This document shows positions 10,201 through 17,548 of a DNA stretch of 64,000 bases, piece by piece. A program made the position numbers and the translations under genes. How positions within the stretch are numbered: the first letter of the stretch is position 1; every line of letters starts with the position of its first letter. The notes under the pieces are model-generated. The model saw only the letters and a program-made list of their open reading frames with translations. It had not been told where the DNA came from and searched no databases. The DNA is from Gottschalkia acidurici 9a (GTDB lineage: Bacteria > Bacillota > Clostridia > Tissierellales > Gottschalkiaceae), in NCBI RefSeq assembly GCF_000299355.1, contig NC_018664.1, positions 2,216,380 to 2,280,379 of the forward strand. Direction: 5' to 3'.

Positions 10201-10361
10201 TTAGCTGAACCTTTCTTTTTCAGATCAACATTTTCAATCACTAATATTCCATTTTTAGATTTCACTTTATCATTCGATACAATGTTAATATAACTAACAC
10301 TTAAAATTGTGATTATACCAATTAAAATTGAAATAAATACCACTGTATATGTTCTTTTCAT
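7269..10361 (-). CDS. Seven-TM hybrid sensor kinase with two kinase modules (copy B)
   Basis: Membrane sensor of 1030 aa with the same domain order as the kinase at 1418-4537: TM1 (5-27), extracellular 7TMR-DISM-type domain (36-195, GEWEFYPNKL, FGTYRLTIQVPRD), seven TM (205-412), HisKA with TSHELRTPL (His445), HATPase (550-660, GLGLGLGIV), REC with LDLMMPDMSG (Asp753) and IQKP, then LytS-type KPHFLYNTLNT (His844) and a second HATPase. It is the first gene of the operon (ribosome binding site AGGGGTGAG) and overlaps the response regulator by 4 bp. The two kinase modules in one chain may allow both intramolecular phosphorelay and output to the BTAD regulator. Ligand unknown. Confidence 0.9.
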   Translation of the reverse strand: MKRTYTVVFISILIGIITILSVSYINIVSNDKVKSKNGILVIENVDLKKKGSAKLTGEWEFYPNKLITPKSKENVFEQYHDIKKIIKVPGTWDKHISDDNSPIGFGTYRLTIQVPRDDLYGVKINTIRHASKTFINGNEVGSSGVPSEDITNHKTNSDFYMGFGMSENKLVELVIHVSNYYYPTGGIIQATDFGLFNQVIHERETKILLESLIASGYIILGFYFLGSFFQWRKLVYLLYFSLFCIAQSIYVSTLNERLINIVFLDVNFQTLTRIQMVLIHFVILFFLMFIHAFLNNYTNRRIVKILKYSLLIEGFLLGFKPTDSFIEKNISIYTTQIIIVIILAASYGYILYTLFKVLRNKTVESGYILIIATTFIYYGLLLGVNFLFEIEIGNIPILLLLVMTFGLGLLISHRLQDSYNQIDKLSQKLKINDELKDQFLAKTSHELRTPLHIINSLSQLLLEGREGLLNLKQQKSVMVINNKGKALTNIVEDLLDASKLRHGVTEISPSMVDIRIINEIIYEIRYLIPEEKNIDIKSEISEEILLIYVDVNRFRQIMSNLIHNAIKFTKYGEIRVLVKLYDKKVYISIIDTGVGIEENELQYIFTSFYQGKNYRKNIPQGLGLGLGIVKKLVELHGGDIWVNSERGKGTEFTFTLPVVSDTSIDTNEGKDIESQINDRKYTEEKHDSMSMTLPKKIHGTVEKTILVVDDEHSNLKILMDTVNCLKYTVIAADSGESALQVLKNEKIDMVILDLMMPDMSGYDVCKVIRRHYHMVELPILILTASGRLRDMIDSFNIGANDFIQKPICLEELKAHIESLMCMKLLAQNAIKHELNYLQAQIKPHFLYNTLNTIIGLSYRDEEKTREALHNLATYFRAKLDFYNHNDFISLEKEIELLKAYLSIEQMRYGEKLKVEYDIDESIDILLPSLTIQPIVENAVRHGIAKKSSNGTINISIQRQQNKEIKIIVRDDGVGICEEQQKKILSNKNGSIGFSNVFKKLKLIKKSKFLLDSKEGYGTTITIILSEVRSD

Positions 10362-10494
10362 TTCTCACCCCTGTTGATATCTGTTTCATTTGTTCATATG
10401 TATTTTTGTTATTAACTTGTGTATTGGATCATTTCTGATATATCAATATATTTTTTCTTTGCTTGGATATAATACCCATATTAATTTTAAGTTA

Positions 10495-10540
10495 ACATAT
10501 AAAAAAGGTAGGATTCTAGAATCCTACCTTTTTTATATGT
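10495..10540 (-). terminator. 46-bp perfect palindrome terminating the fol operon
   Basis: Both arms read ACATATAAAAAAGGTAGGA... with no loop mismatch; the core GGTAGGATTCT is followed directly by its complement, and A6/T6 tracts flank it. The stop codon and the last codons of folK (ending at 10533) lie inside the palindrome. It can work in either direction. Confidence 0.9.
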
Positions 10541-11015
10541 TATATTTTTTTATTTCTTCGCCTTTTAGTTCTTCCACTATATCTTTTATATTTTTATCAT
10601 TTATTACTAAATTTTTATTAATCTCATATAGAGGAATCATCGCGAATGCTCTTTCAGTCATTCTAGGATGAGGTACAGTAAGAACCTCATCATCAGATAT
10701 AAAACCTTCGTATAAAAGTACATCTACATCTATAGTTCTAGGTCCCCATCTTATAACTCGTTCTCTCTTTAACTCATTCTCTATATATTGACAGTATTTT
10801 AGTAAATCAAATGGTTCTAAACTAGTTTTTATCTCTACAACAATATTTAAAAACCAATCTTGATCAGTATATCCTACAGGCTCAGTTTCATAAAAAGAAG
10901 ATATTTGAGTTACTTGTATTTCACTGTTCTCTTTTAGCAACTCTATAGATCTTTCTATATTGCCTCTAGTATCTCCTATATTTCCACCGATCCCAAGATA
11001 AGCCTGCTTACTCAT
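10533..11015 (-). CDS. folK: 2-amino-4-hydroxy-6-hydroxymethyldihydropteridine pyrophosphokinase
   Basis: HPPK transfers pyrophosphate from ATP to 6-hydroxymethyl-7,8-dihydropterin, the step before DHPS in folate synthesis. The 160-aa protein shows the N-terminal AYLGIGGNIGDTRGNI loop, FYETEPVGYTDQDWFLN, the signature RWGPRTIDVDVLLYEG that binds ATP/Mg, and VPHPRMTERAF. The length is normal for the family. It overlaps folB by 8 bp and is the last gene of the pab-fol operon; its stop codon is inside the terminator palindrome. Confidence 0.96.
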   Translation of the reverse strand: MSKQAYLGIGGNIGDTRGNIERSIELLKENSEIQVTQISSFYETEPVGYTDQDWFLNIVVEIKTSLEPFDLLKYCQYIENELKRERVIRWGPRTIDVDVLLYEGFISDDEVLTVPHPRMTERAFAMIPLYEINKNLVINDKNIKDIVEELKGEEIKKYNI

Positions 11016-11373
11016 TCCTACTTCTCCTTATTTCTACACCAAAGTAATCATATATGCCTGGTACTGGTGCTTCTGGTTTCTTTATTCTTACATTTATTTC
11101 TTCAACTTTACTAAAGTTATTTAGAACTGAAGCCGCTATATTTTCTGCTAACGCTTCTATAAGTTTAAACCTTTTATTTTCTACTATATCTTTTACTAGT
11201 TCATATACTTCTCCATAATGTATAGTATCTTCTACATTATCTGTTTTTCCTGCTTTACTTAAATCAGAATATATTTCTATATCAACAAAGAACTTTTGTC
11301 CTAGTGTTGTTTCTTCTGACATAACCCCATGATAACCGTAAAAACCTAGATTCTCCATTATTACTCTATCCAT
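11008..11373 (-). CDS. folB: Dihydroneopterin aldolase
   Basis: Converts 7,8-dihydroneopterin to 6-hydroxymethyl-7,8-dihydropterin plus glycolaldehyde. The 121-aa sequence has the family hallmarks ENLGFYGYHGVMSEE (catalytic/substrate region), GQKFFVDIEI, the ALAENIA segment and the conserved Lys in VRIKKPEAPVPG. It overlaps folP upstream by 13 bp and folK downstream by 8 bp, so translation is coupled. The protein forms octamers in known members. Confidence 0.95.
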   Translation of the reverse strand: MDRVIMENLGFYGYHGVMSEETTLGQKFFVDIEIYSDLSKAGKTDNVEDTIHYGEVYELVKDIVENKRFKLIEALAENIAASVLNNFSKVEEINVRIKKPEAPVPGIYDYFGVEIRRSRNE

Positions 11374-12212
11374 GGCATATTCCCTCTCACTATAGCATCT
11401 GTAACTTTTAAAGCTCTATAGTTTTCTACGACATCATGAACTCTTACTATATCTACACCTTTTATAGTTCCCATAACAGATGTAGCAATAGTACCCTCTA
11501 CCCTCTGCTCTGGCTCTAAGTCTAATATCTTACCTATCATTGACTTTCTTGAAGTTCCTAGAAGTACTGGATATCCTAAATAATTTAACTCATCTAATCT
11601 ATCCATAACCTCTATATTTTGTCCAGAAGTTTTTCCGAACCCTATACCTGGATCTAATATTATGTTTTCAGGTTTTACACCTGCTTCTAAAGCTATGCTT
11701 ATTGACTTTCTTAGAAATCTACACATTTCTTCCATTATATCTGCTTTATATTCAGTTCCATCCTGATTGTGCATTATAACTACTGGTGCATTGTGCTTTG
11801 CAATCACGTTAGCCATATTTGGATCTTTTTGAAGGCCCCATATATCATTTATCATATGTGCCCCTGCTTTAAGAGCTCCGTCAGCTACTTCAGATTTATA
11901 TGTGTCTACAGAAATAGGTGCTTCTACTTCTTTAGATAATTTCTCTATTACTGGTACTAGTCTACTTAATTCTTCTTCAACAGATATTACTGTGTGTCCT
12001 GGTCTGGTAGATTCTCCACCAATGTCTATTATATCTGCTCCTTGTTCTACCATTTCCTTAGCACGTTCTATAGCCATATCTACTTCATTATATTTTCCAC
12101 CGTCAGAAAATGAATCTGGTGTAACATTTAAGATTCCCATTATATACGTTTTAGTTCCTAGATTTAGAGTGTATTTTCCACAATCTATATCTACTTTTCT
12201 AAGATTTTTCAT
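11361..12212 (-). CDS. folP: Dihydropteroate synthase
   Basis: Condenses p-aminobenzoate with hydroxymethyldihydropterin pyrophosphate; the target of sulfonamides. The 283-aa TIM barrel shows MGILNVTPDSFSDGGKY (loop 1), IIDIGGESTRPG (loop 2), ISVDTYKSEVADGAL, HMINDIWG, ILDPGIGFGKT and the C-terminal RVHDV. A good AGGAGG site precedes the ATG and overlaps the folE stop. I see no obvious insertion in the loops where sulfonamide-resistance changes usually fall, but this was not compared with an alignment. Confidence 0.96.
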   Translation of the reverse strand: MKNLRKVDIDCGKYTLNLGTKTYIMGILNVTPDSFSDGGKYNEVDMAIERAKEMVEQGADIIDIGGESTRPGHTVISVEEELSRLVPVIEKLSKEVEAPISVDTYKSEVADGALKAGAHMINDIWGLQKDPNMANVIAKHNAPVVIMHNQDGTEYKADIMEEMCRFLRKSISIALEAGVKPENIILDPGIGFGKTSGQNIEVMDRLDELNYLGYPVLLGTSRKSMIGKILDLEPEQRVEGTIATSVMGTIKGVDIVRVHDVVENYRALKVTDAIVRGNMPWIE

Positions 12213-12221
12213 TTTGTCCTC

Positions 12222-12782
12222 CTAGAATTTTATTAGTGACATTGCTTCTGCTCTAGCTTTTGCATCTTTGTTAAATAGTCCTCTAACTGCAGATGTAACT
12301 GTTTTTGACCCTGGTTTTTTTACACCTCTCATAGTCATACACATATGTTCCGCTTCAACTACTACTATAACTCCATATGGATCTAACGCTTCTTGTACAG
12401 CATCCGCTATTGTAGATGTTATTCTTTCTTGTAGTTGTGGTCTCTTTGCTACTGTATCAACTACTCTAGCTAATTTACTTAAACCTGTTAATTTACCGTC
12501 TTTAGGTATATATCCTACATGAGCTTTCCCAAAAAAAGGTACGAAGTGATGTTCACAAACTGAATAAAATGGAATATCTTTAACTAACACTAATTCTTCG
12601 TGTCCTTCTTCTCCAAAATTAACTTTAAGATGCTCTTTAGGATCTTCTTTTAAACCTGAGAAAATTTCCTCATACATTTTAGCGATTCTTTTTGGTGTAT
12701 CTAAAAGACCCTCTCTTTCTGGGTTTTCTCCTATTGCTATAAGTATTTCTCTTACAGCTGCTTCTATTCTTGGCTTATCCAT
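12222..12782 (-). CDS. folE: GTP cyclohydrolase I (type FolE)
   Basis: Opens the pterin pathway by converting GTP to 7,8-dihydroneopterin triphosphate. Zinc ligands and the active site are in [18 protein letters not shown] and [17 protein letters not shown]; the N-terminal [18 protein letters not shown] is also typical. The reading frame is open from a TTG at 12800, but an AAGGAG site lies within those first codons and fits the ATG at 12780-12782 ([10 protein letters not shown]), so I choose that start (186 aa). It lies between the nucleotidyltransferase gene and folP in the operon. Confidence 0.95.
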   Translation of the reverse strand: MDKPRIEAAVREILIAIGENPEREGLLDTPKRIAKMYEEIFSGLKEDPKEHLKVNFGEEGHEELVLVKDIPFYSVCEHHFVPFFGKAHVGYIPKDGKLTGLSKLARVVDTVAKRPQLQERITSTIADAVQEALDPYGVIVVVEAEHMCMTMRGVKKPGSKTVTSAVRGLFNKDAKARAEAMSLIKF

Positions 12783-12817
12783 TGATTTATCTCCTTCCAA
12801 TTACCTGTTTTTATTTT

Positions 12818-13540
12818 TTATATAAAGTCAAAAGGATATTCACCTTTTTCCCAAAGTAGTAGTGTACCTCCAAATGGTTCTATAACATGATTTAATATAC
12901 TTTCTAGTTTATCTAACTTGTCTTCAGCATGAGTATCTTTATCATTACCAGAGTAGTATTTTTCTATCATATCTATTAATTTTCTATCTTCAATAGATTT
13001 CAACATTCTTTTATCTGGAGGTATCCATATTTTGTTTAGCTTGAAGTATGAGTTTAATAATTCTTTAATAAAAATACCACTTAAAAACTCAAAGTTTACT
13101 CTATCTTCCCTTCTACTTTTAACAGTAAGATAACTTTGAGTTAATTTAAACCTTGTATAGTTAATATTATAATCATCTAGTGTAAAAGATCCCTCTTCAT
13201 ATATTGTCTTTATTTTGTCTAAATACTCTTTTAGAGTATCATTAGACTTATATAAAACTTTACTTTTAGCTAACACACATATAACAGAGGATATTCTTTT
13301 TGTCATAGATAATTGTAAAAGGTTTAACGGCATATATGATATATCAAACTCTAATCCTTCTACATTTATTACTTCTCTTTGAAACTCAGCTTTATCTACA
13401 ATTACAAATATATCTATATCTCTAGCTTTATCAATTTCTAACTCGCTCATTCTAGCTAATGAGCCTACCAGTATTATACCATATGGTTTTTCTTTTTCTA
13501 CAATTTCACTTATTTTTTTATTAAATAAGTTATTTTTCAT
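12818..13540 (-). CDS. Nucleotidyltransferase-fold protein embedded in the folate operon
   Basis: The 240-aa protein has the minimal nucleotidyltransferase motif near its N-terminus: YGIILVGSLAR followed by the metal-binding DIDIFVIVD, plus a third acidic strand LEFDISYMPL. The rest (about 100-240) is helical and resembles the accessory helical domain of MNT/HEPN-like enzymes. It overlaps pabC by 11 bp and precedes folE by 35 bp, so it is co-transcribed with folate genes. The substrate cannot be told from sequence. No FolQ-type Nudix hydrolase for dihydroneopterin triphosphate is seen in this operon, but a link to that step is pure speculation. Confidence 0.7.
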   Translation of the reverse strand: MKNNLFNKKISEIVEKEKPYGIILVGSLARMSELEIDKARDIDIFVIVDKAEFQREVINVEGLEFDISYMPLNLLQLSMTKRISSVICVLAKSKVLYKSNDTLKEYLDKIKTIYEEGSFTLDDYNINYTRFKLTQSYLTVKSRREDRVNFEFLSGIFIKELLNSYFKLNKIWIPPDKRMLKSIEDRKLIDMIEKYYSGNDKDTHAEDKLDKLESILNHVIEPFGGTLLLWEKGEYPFDFI

Positions 13541-14351
13541 TTATTTCACCTATTAATTTTATATAAGACTTTATGATATTCTTAGTTATATTATTTTCTC
13601 TTATATTATAAACCTTTTTTCCTATATTTGAAATAGGCATAATTTCCATAACTGAATTAGTTATAAAAACTTCATCTGCATCTAAAATATCTCCTTTACT
13701 AAACTTACCTATATTAATTTTTAAGTCTAATTTCTGTGAAATTAATATAACTTTATCTCTTACTATGCCAGGAAGTAATCCACATTCTGTAGAAGGTGTA
13801 AATACATTTCCACTTTTAATCCAGAATATATTAGATGCAGCACCTTCTGCTATAAAACCATCAGTATTTAAAAATATAACTTCATCATATCCATTCTCCG
13901 CACCTACTTGTTTTGCTAATAAATTTTCCATATAGTTATTTGACTTAATAAAAGCAAGTATTGAATGTTGATTTCGCTTTATATCACTAAACATCATCTT
14001 AAATCCATTTTTATAATTTTCCTCAGTATATGGATTATGTCTAGTTGTTAAAAGCAAATACTCTTTATCTCTATTTTTGCTATATAGTATCTTTAAAACT
14101 CCATTTTTAACTTGATTTAGCTCTAGCAGTTTATAGCAATCTAGTTCTATATTCTTCTTTGAGTCCTTTAAAGTTAACTTCAAAGTTTTACATCCACTTA
14201 TAAGTCTATCTATATGCTCTTCTAGGAATAGAATTTTTCCATTTAATACTTTTAAAGTTTCAAATAATCCATATCCAAACATAAAGCTTTCGCTTAATGG
14301 AGATACTGTATTTTCCTCTGTTTTATATACACTACCGTTTAAAATATACAT
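13530..14351 (-). CDS. pabC: Aminodeoxychorismate lyase (fold-type IV PLP enzyme)
   Basis: Splits 4-amino-4-deoxychorismate into p-aminobenzoate and pyruvate. At 273 aa it has the fold-type IV features FMFGYGLFETLKVLNGKILFLEEHIDRL, the region IKSNNYMENLLAKQ, EVIFLNTDGFIAEGAASNIFW and TPSTECGLLPGIVRD. The class also contains branched-chain and D-amino acid aminotransferases, but position directly after pabB in the operon supports PabC. It is 8 bp downstream of pabB and overlaps the nucleotidyltransferase gene. Confidence 0.9.
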   Translation of the reverse strand: MYILNGSVYKTEENTVSPLSESFMFGYGLFETLKVLNGKILFLEEHIDRLISGCKTLKLTLKDSKKNIELDCYKLLELNQVKNGVLKILYSKNRDKEYLLLTTRHNPYTEENYKNGFKMMFSDIKRNQHSILAFIKSNNYMENLLAKQVGAENGYDEVIFLNTDGFIAEGAASNIFWIKSGNVFTPSTECGLLPGIVRDKVILISQKLDLKINIGKFSKGDILDADEVFITNSVMEIMPISNIGKKVYNIRENNITKNIIKSYIKLIGEINEK

Positions 14352-14359
14352 TTTTTCAC

Positions 14360-15736
14360 CTATTTATTTAGCGCTTCCATTAGTGCTTTTGCTTTATCTA
14401 GTGTCTCTTGATACTCAAATTCTGGATCTGAGTCCCAAACTATACCCCCACCTACTTGGAAGTAAGCCTTATTATCTTTACATACTACCGTTCTTATTAC
14501 TATATTAATGTCCATATCTCCATTAAGTCCTATATATCCTATCGATCCTGTATATATATTTCTTTGTGTTGGTTCAAGCTCATCTATTACTTCCATAGCT
14601 CTAATTTTAGGAGCTCCTGTTATAGATCCTCCTGGGAATGTTGCTTTTATACAATCTATAGGAGTTAGTTCTTCTCTCATCTTACTTGTTACAGTAGATA
14701 CTAAGTGAAAGACAGTTGGATATTCTTCTATTACAAAAAGCTCCGTTACCTTTACAGATCCTACTTCTGAGATTTTTCCTAAATCATTTCTTTCAAGGTC
14801 TACAATCATAAGAAGTTCTGCTTTATCTTTTTCACTATTTATAAGCTCTTCTTTATTTTTCAAGTCTTCTTCTGGTGTAGCACCTCTTGGTCTAGTTCCC
14901 TTTATAGGTCTTGTTTCCAATATATTATCTTTAAGCTTTAAAAATCTTTCCGGTGAGCTACTCACTATATATCCTTCTCCAAAATCCATGTAACTTGAAA
15001 ATGGAGCTGGATTTATACTTCTTAATTTTCCGTATAGCTCATAAGGAGTTTCTTCTAAGTCACACTCAAATCTTTGAGTTAAGTTTATTATATATATATC
15101 TCCAGATTTTATATAGTCTCTTGTTTTCTGAATAGATTTTATATATTCATCTTTAGTAAAGTTTGATTTAAACTCCTTTTTAGTAGATACACTTGGTAAA
15201 TTTATTTCTATGCCTTTTTCTTCATTTTCCTTTATTCTATTTATTATTGATTCTACTACTACATCTTCTTTTTCTTTTATGCCCAATGACGCTACATAGA
15301 CTTTATCTTTATTCTCTCTATGATCTATTACTATAACTCCATCATATATTCCAAAGTGTATATCTGGTATATTCACATCATCTACAGATGTTCTTGGTAA
15401 TTTCTCTATGTGATGACATAAGTCATATGAAAGATATCCTACCAGACCACCCACAAATGGTAATTCTGATTCATAGTCCATCTTATATTTTTTATAAATT
15501 TCATCTAGTTTATCAAGCGGATTACCCTTAAATCTTGTAATCTCATCATTCTCCGTTATTTCTATATCATTATCCTTGCTTTTAAATACTAGCAATGGAT
15601 TAAATCCTATAAAAGAAAATTGACCTAGTTTTTCTCTATCCATTCCACTATCTAGAAAAAAAGGTCTATATTCATCTTTAAATATCGTAAAGATTTCAAA
15701 GCTATTCAGTTTAGTATTTATTTCTTTTATTAACAT
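14360..15736 (-). CDS. pabB: Aminodeoxychorismate synthase component I
   Basis: Uses ammonia from PabA to convert chorismate to 4-amino-4-deoxychorismate. The 458-aa chorismate-binding enzyme shows FVGGLVGYLSYD near residue 100, FKSNFTKDEYIKSIQKTRDYI, SSSPERFLKL, TRPIKGTRPRG, MIVDLERNDLGKISE and FPGGSITGAPKIRAMEVIDELE. The PIKGT motif, with Lys rather than the Ala of anthranilate synthase, and the fol context favour PabB over TrpE. It follows pabA by 10 bp; the AGGGGAAT site precedes its ATG. Confidence 0.95.
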   Translation of the reverse strand: MLIKEINTKLNSFEIFTIFKDEYRPFFLDSGMDREKLGQFSFIGFNPLLVFKSKDNDIEITENDEITRFKGNPLDKLDEIYKKYKMDYESELPFVGGLVGYLSYDLCHHIEKLPRTSVDDVNIPDIHFGIYDGVIVIDHRENKDKVYVASLGIKEKEDVVVESIINRIKENEEKGIEINLPSVSTKKEFKSNFTKDEYIKSIQKTRDYIKSGDIYIINLTQRFECDLEETPYELYGKLRSINPAPFSSYMDFGEGYIVSSSPERFLKLKDNILETRPIKGTRPRGATPEEDLKNKEELINSEKDKAELLMIVDLERNDLGKISEVGSVKVTELFVIEEYPTVFHLVSTVTSKMREELTPIDCIKATFPGGSITGAPKIRAMEVIDELEPTQRNIYTGSIGYIGLNGDMDINIVIRTVVCKDNKAYFQVGGGIVWDSDPEFEYQETLDKAKALMEALNK

Positions 15737-15746
15737 ATATATTCCC

Positions 15747-16328
15747 CTACTTTCTAAACTTCTTTGCTTCTTGTAAGAAGTTATTTAAAAGCTCCATTCC
15801 TTGCTCTGTAAGTATTGCCTCTGGATGGAATTGAACTGCTTCTATCATATATTCTTTATGCTTAAATCCCATTATTTCTCCAGCATCAGTCTCAGCAGTT
15901 ATCTCCAAGCAATCTGGAAGAGATTCTTTCTCAACTATTAGTGAGTGATATCTTGTTACCTTTAAAGGATTATTTAAGTCTTTAAACATTCCTTTATTTG
16001 TATGTTTAATAGGATACACTTTACCATGAATAGGCTCATTTGCTTTTATAACTTTTCCTCCAAAAACTTGTCCTATGGTTTGATGTCCTAAACAAATTCC
16101 CAGTATTGGAATTTCACCTTTAAACTCTTTAACAGCATCTATACATATCCCTGCCTCATTTGGAGTGCATGGACCTGGAGATAAGACTATCATATCTGGA
16201 CTTAATTCTCTTATCTCATTTAACGTTAAACTATCGTTTCTTTTAACTAGAACTTCTTCGTTTAACCCTTGTAAATACTGAACTAAATTAAATGTAAAAG
16301 AATCATAATTATCAATCATTAAAATCAA
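15747..16328 (-). CDS. pabA: Aminodeoxychorismate synthase component II (glutamine amidotransferase)
   Basis: Releases ammonia from glutamine for PabB. At 193 aa it is a class I amidotransferase: MILMIDNYDSFTFNLVQYL, SPGPCTPNEAG, the nucleophile in ILGICLGHQTIGQ, and the His-Glu pair in VQFHPEAILTEQG. AAGGAG stands 9 nt before a TTG codon (16326-16328) but 18 nt before the next ATG, so TTG is the likely start. It is the first gene of the pab-fol operon. In some bacteria the same subunit also serves anthranilate synthase. Confidence 0.94.
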   Translation of the reverse strand: MILMIDNYDSFTFNLVQYLQGLNEEVLVKRNDSLTLNEIRELSPDMIVLSPGPCTPNEAGICIDAVKEFKGEIPILGICLGHQTIGQVFGGKVIKANEPIHGKVYPIKHTNKGMFKDLNNPLKVTRYHSLIVEKESLPDCLEITAETDAGEIMGFKHKEYMIEAVQFHPEAILTEQGMELLNNFLQEAKKFRK

Positions 16329-16414
16329 TTAAAACAGCTCCTTCTAGCGCGATCATTTTAAAATAAAATCGGCAAAGAATAAATTATACTTTTATTATCC
16401 CTGAATCTATTTTT

Positions 16415-16443
16415 AGTATACTGATTATATTTCATATAGTCAA
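16415..16443 (-). promoter_or_regulatory. Sigma-A promoter of the pab-fol operon
   Basis: On the minus strand TTGACT (16438-16443) is separated by 17 bp from TATACT (16415-16420), about 90 bp upstream of pabA. No other feature is evident in the 16329-16650 spacer except the ribosome binding site for the divergent gene. Confidence 0.7.
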
Positions 16444-16650
16444 AGCAAATATTATTTTTAAACTTCAATTTTCAAGTTTATTTTTGTAAATAATATATTT
16501 TTTATTTCAACGTAAAGTATATATTAGTTTGTTATGTTTTTAAATATTATTTGTTAATTAAAATAAGGTTTAAATTGTCTTTATTAGATTTGTTATTTGT
16601 GATAACTTAAGTCTATATAAAAAGTGACTATTAAATTAGGAGGTTATTAT

Positions 16651-17484
16651 ATGAAGCTAAGTTTTACATTTGATGAGAAAATTTTAAACAAAGTATCATA
16701 TGAAAGTCTTATTGAAAAATCAAAAGATTATGGTGCATCAAGTCTTGAGGTTAGCCCTGATATTGCTATTTTACCTTTAAATATTTATAAAGGTATAGTG
16801 AGTACTTCTTCCAACTTCAATATGGATATAAATTATCATATTCCTTATTTTGCAAGTGAAGAGTATGAACTAGAAAATTTCTCTACATATGAAAGAGAAG
16901 CTAAGAAAAAATACGATTCTTTTCTACATCTATTAGAAGATTTGCAGAGTGATATTAAAAATAATCCTATTATAGTTGTTCATGGCTCAAATTATAACGA
17001 AAACGAAAAATCAGTGGGTATGGATAATACATTAAAGTTTTTAGATTGGATGTTAAATATAATATCTTCTAGGAATCTTAACTTTACTCTAGCTCTAGAA
17101 ACTTTAAGGAAAAAAGATGTACGAAATGTATGTGATAATAGAGATGATATTTTTTATATATTAAATAGATTTAATTCTGATAATTTGAAAATTTGTTGGG
17201 ATATGTGTCATGATAAGCTGAATTTTTATCCAAATGAAACTGATTTTGATGATAATTTCTTGAAGGAAGTTATTTATTGTCATATTCATGGTCATAATTT
17301 AAAATCTGATACTTCTCATATTTCTCTTGGTAAGAGTGATATAGACTATTCTAATGAAATAGAGATTCTAACTAAAAGTAACTTTAAAGGCAGTATGAAT
17401 ATTGAAATACTTTCTAATTTTTGTGAAGATACTTATCTTGAAGATTTATTTAACGATCTAAGTTTTATGAAAAAATCACTTTAA
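16651..17484 (+). CDS. Sugar phosphate isomerase/epimerase-like TIM-barrel protein
   Basis: The 277-aa protein resembles the xylose isomerase-like/AP endonuclease 2 TIM-barrel superfamily: IVVHGSNYNE, FTLALETLRKK (a metal-binding Glu position), LKICWDMCHDKLNF, YCHIHGHNL and MNIEILSNF line up with the usual metal-ligand strands. A frame is open from GTG at 16624, but TTAGGAGG directly precedes the ATG at 16651, so that start is used. It is a single gene divergent from pabA. Its substrate cannot be inferred. Confidence 0.75.
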   Translation: MKLSFTFDEKILNKVSYESLIEKSKDYGASSLEVSPDIAILPLNIYKGIVSTSSNFNMDINYHIPYFASEEYELENFSTYEREAKKKYDSFLHLLEDLQSDIKNNPIIVVHGSNYNENEKSVGMDNTLKFLDWMLNIISSRNLNFTLALETLRKKDVRNVCDNRDDIFYILNRFNSDNLKICWDMCHDKLNFYPNETDFDDNFLKEVIYCHIHGHNLKSDTSHISLGKSDIDYSNEIEILTKSNFKGSMNIEILSNFCEDTYLEDLFNDLSFMKKSL

Positions 17485-17485
17485 T

Positions 17486-17530
17486 AAGTATAAGACCTTA
17501 TATTGCTTTTTCAATAAAGGTCTTATACTT
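17486..17530. terminator. Bidirectional terminator between convergent genes
   Basis: Arms AAGTATAAGACCTT and AAGGTCTTATACTT enclose a short loop with T-rich flanks on both strands. It separates the TIM-barrel gene from the adaptor gene that ends at 17549. Confidence 0.88.
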
Positions 17531-17548
17531 TTATACACTATATATATC

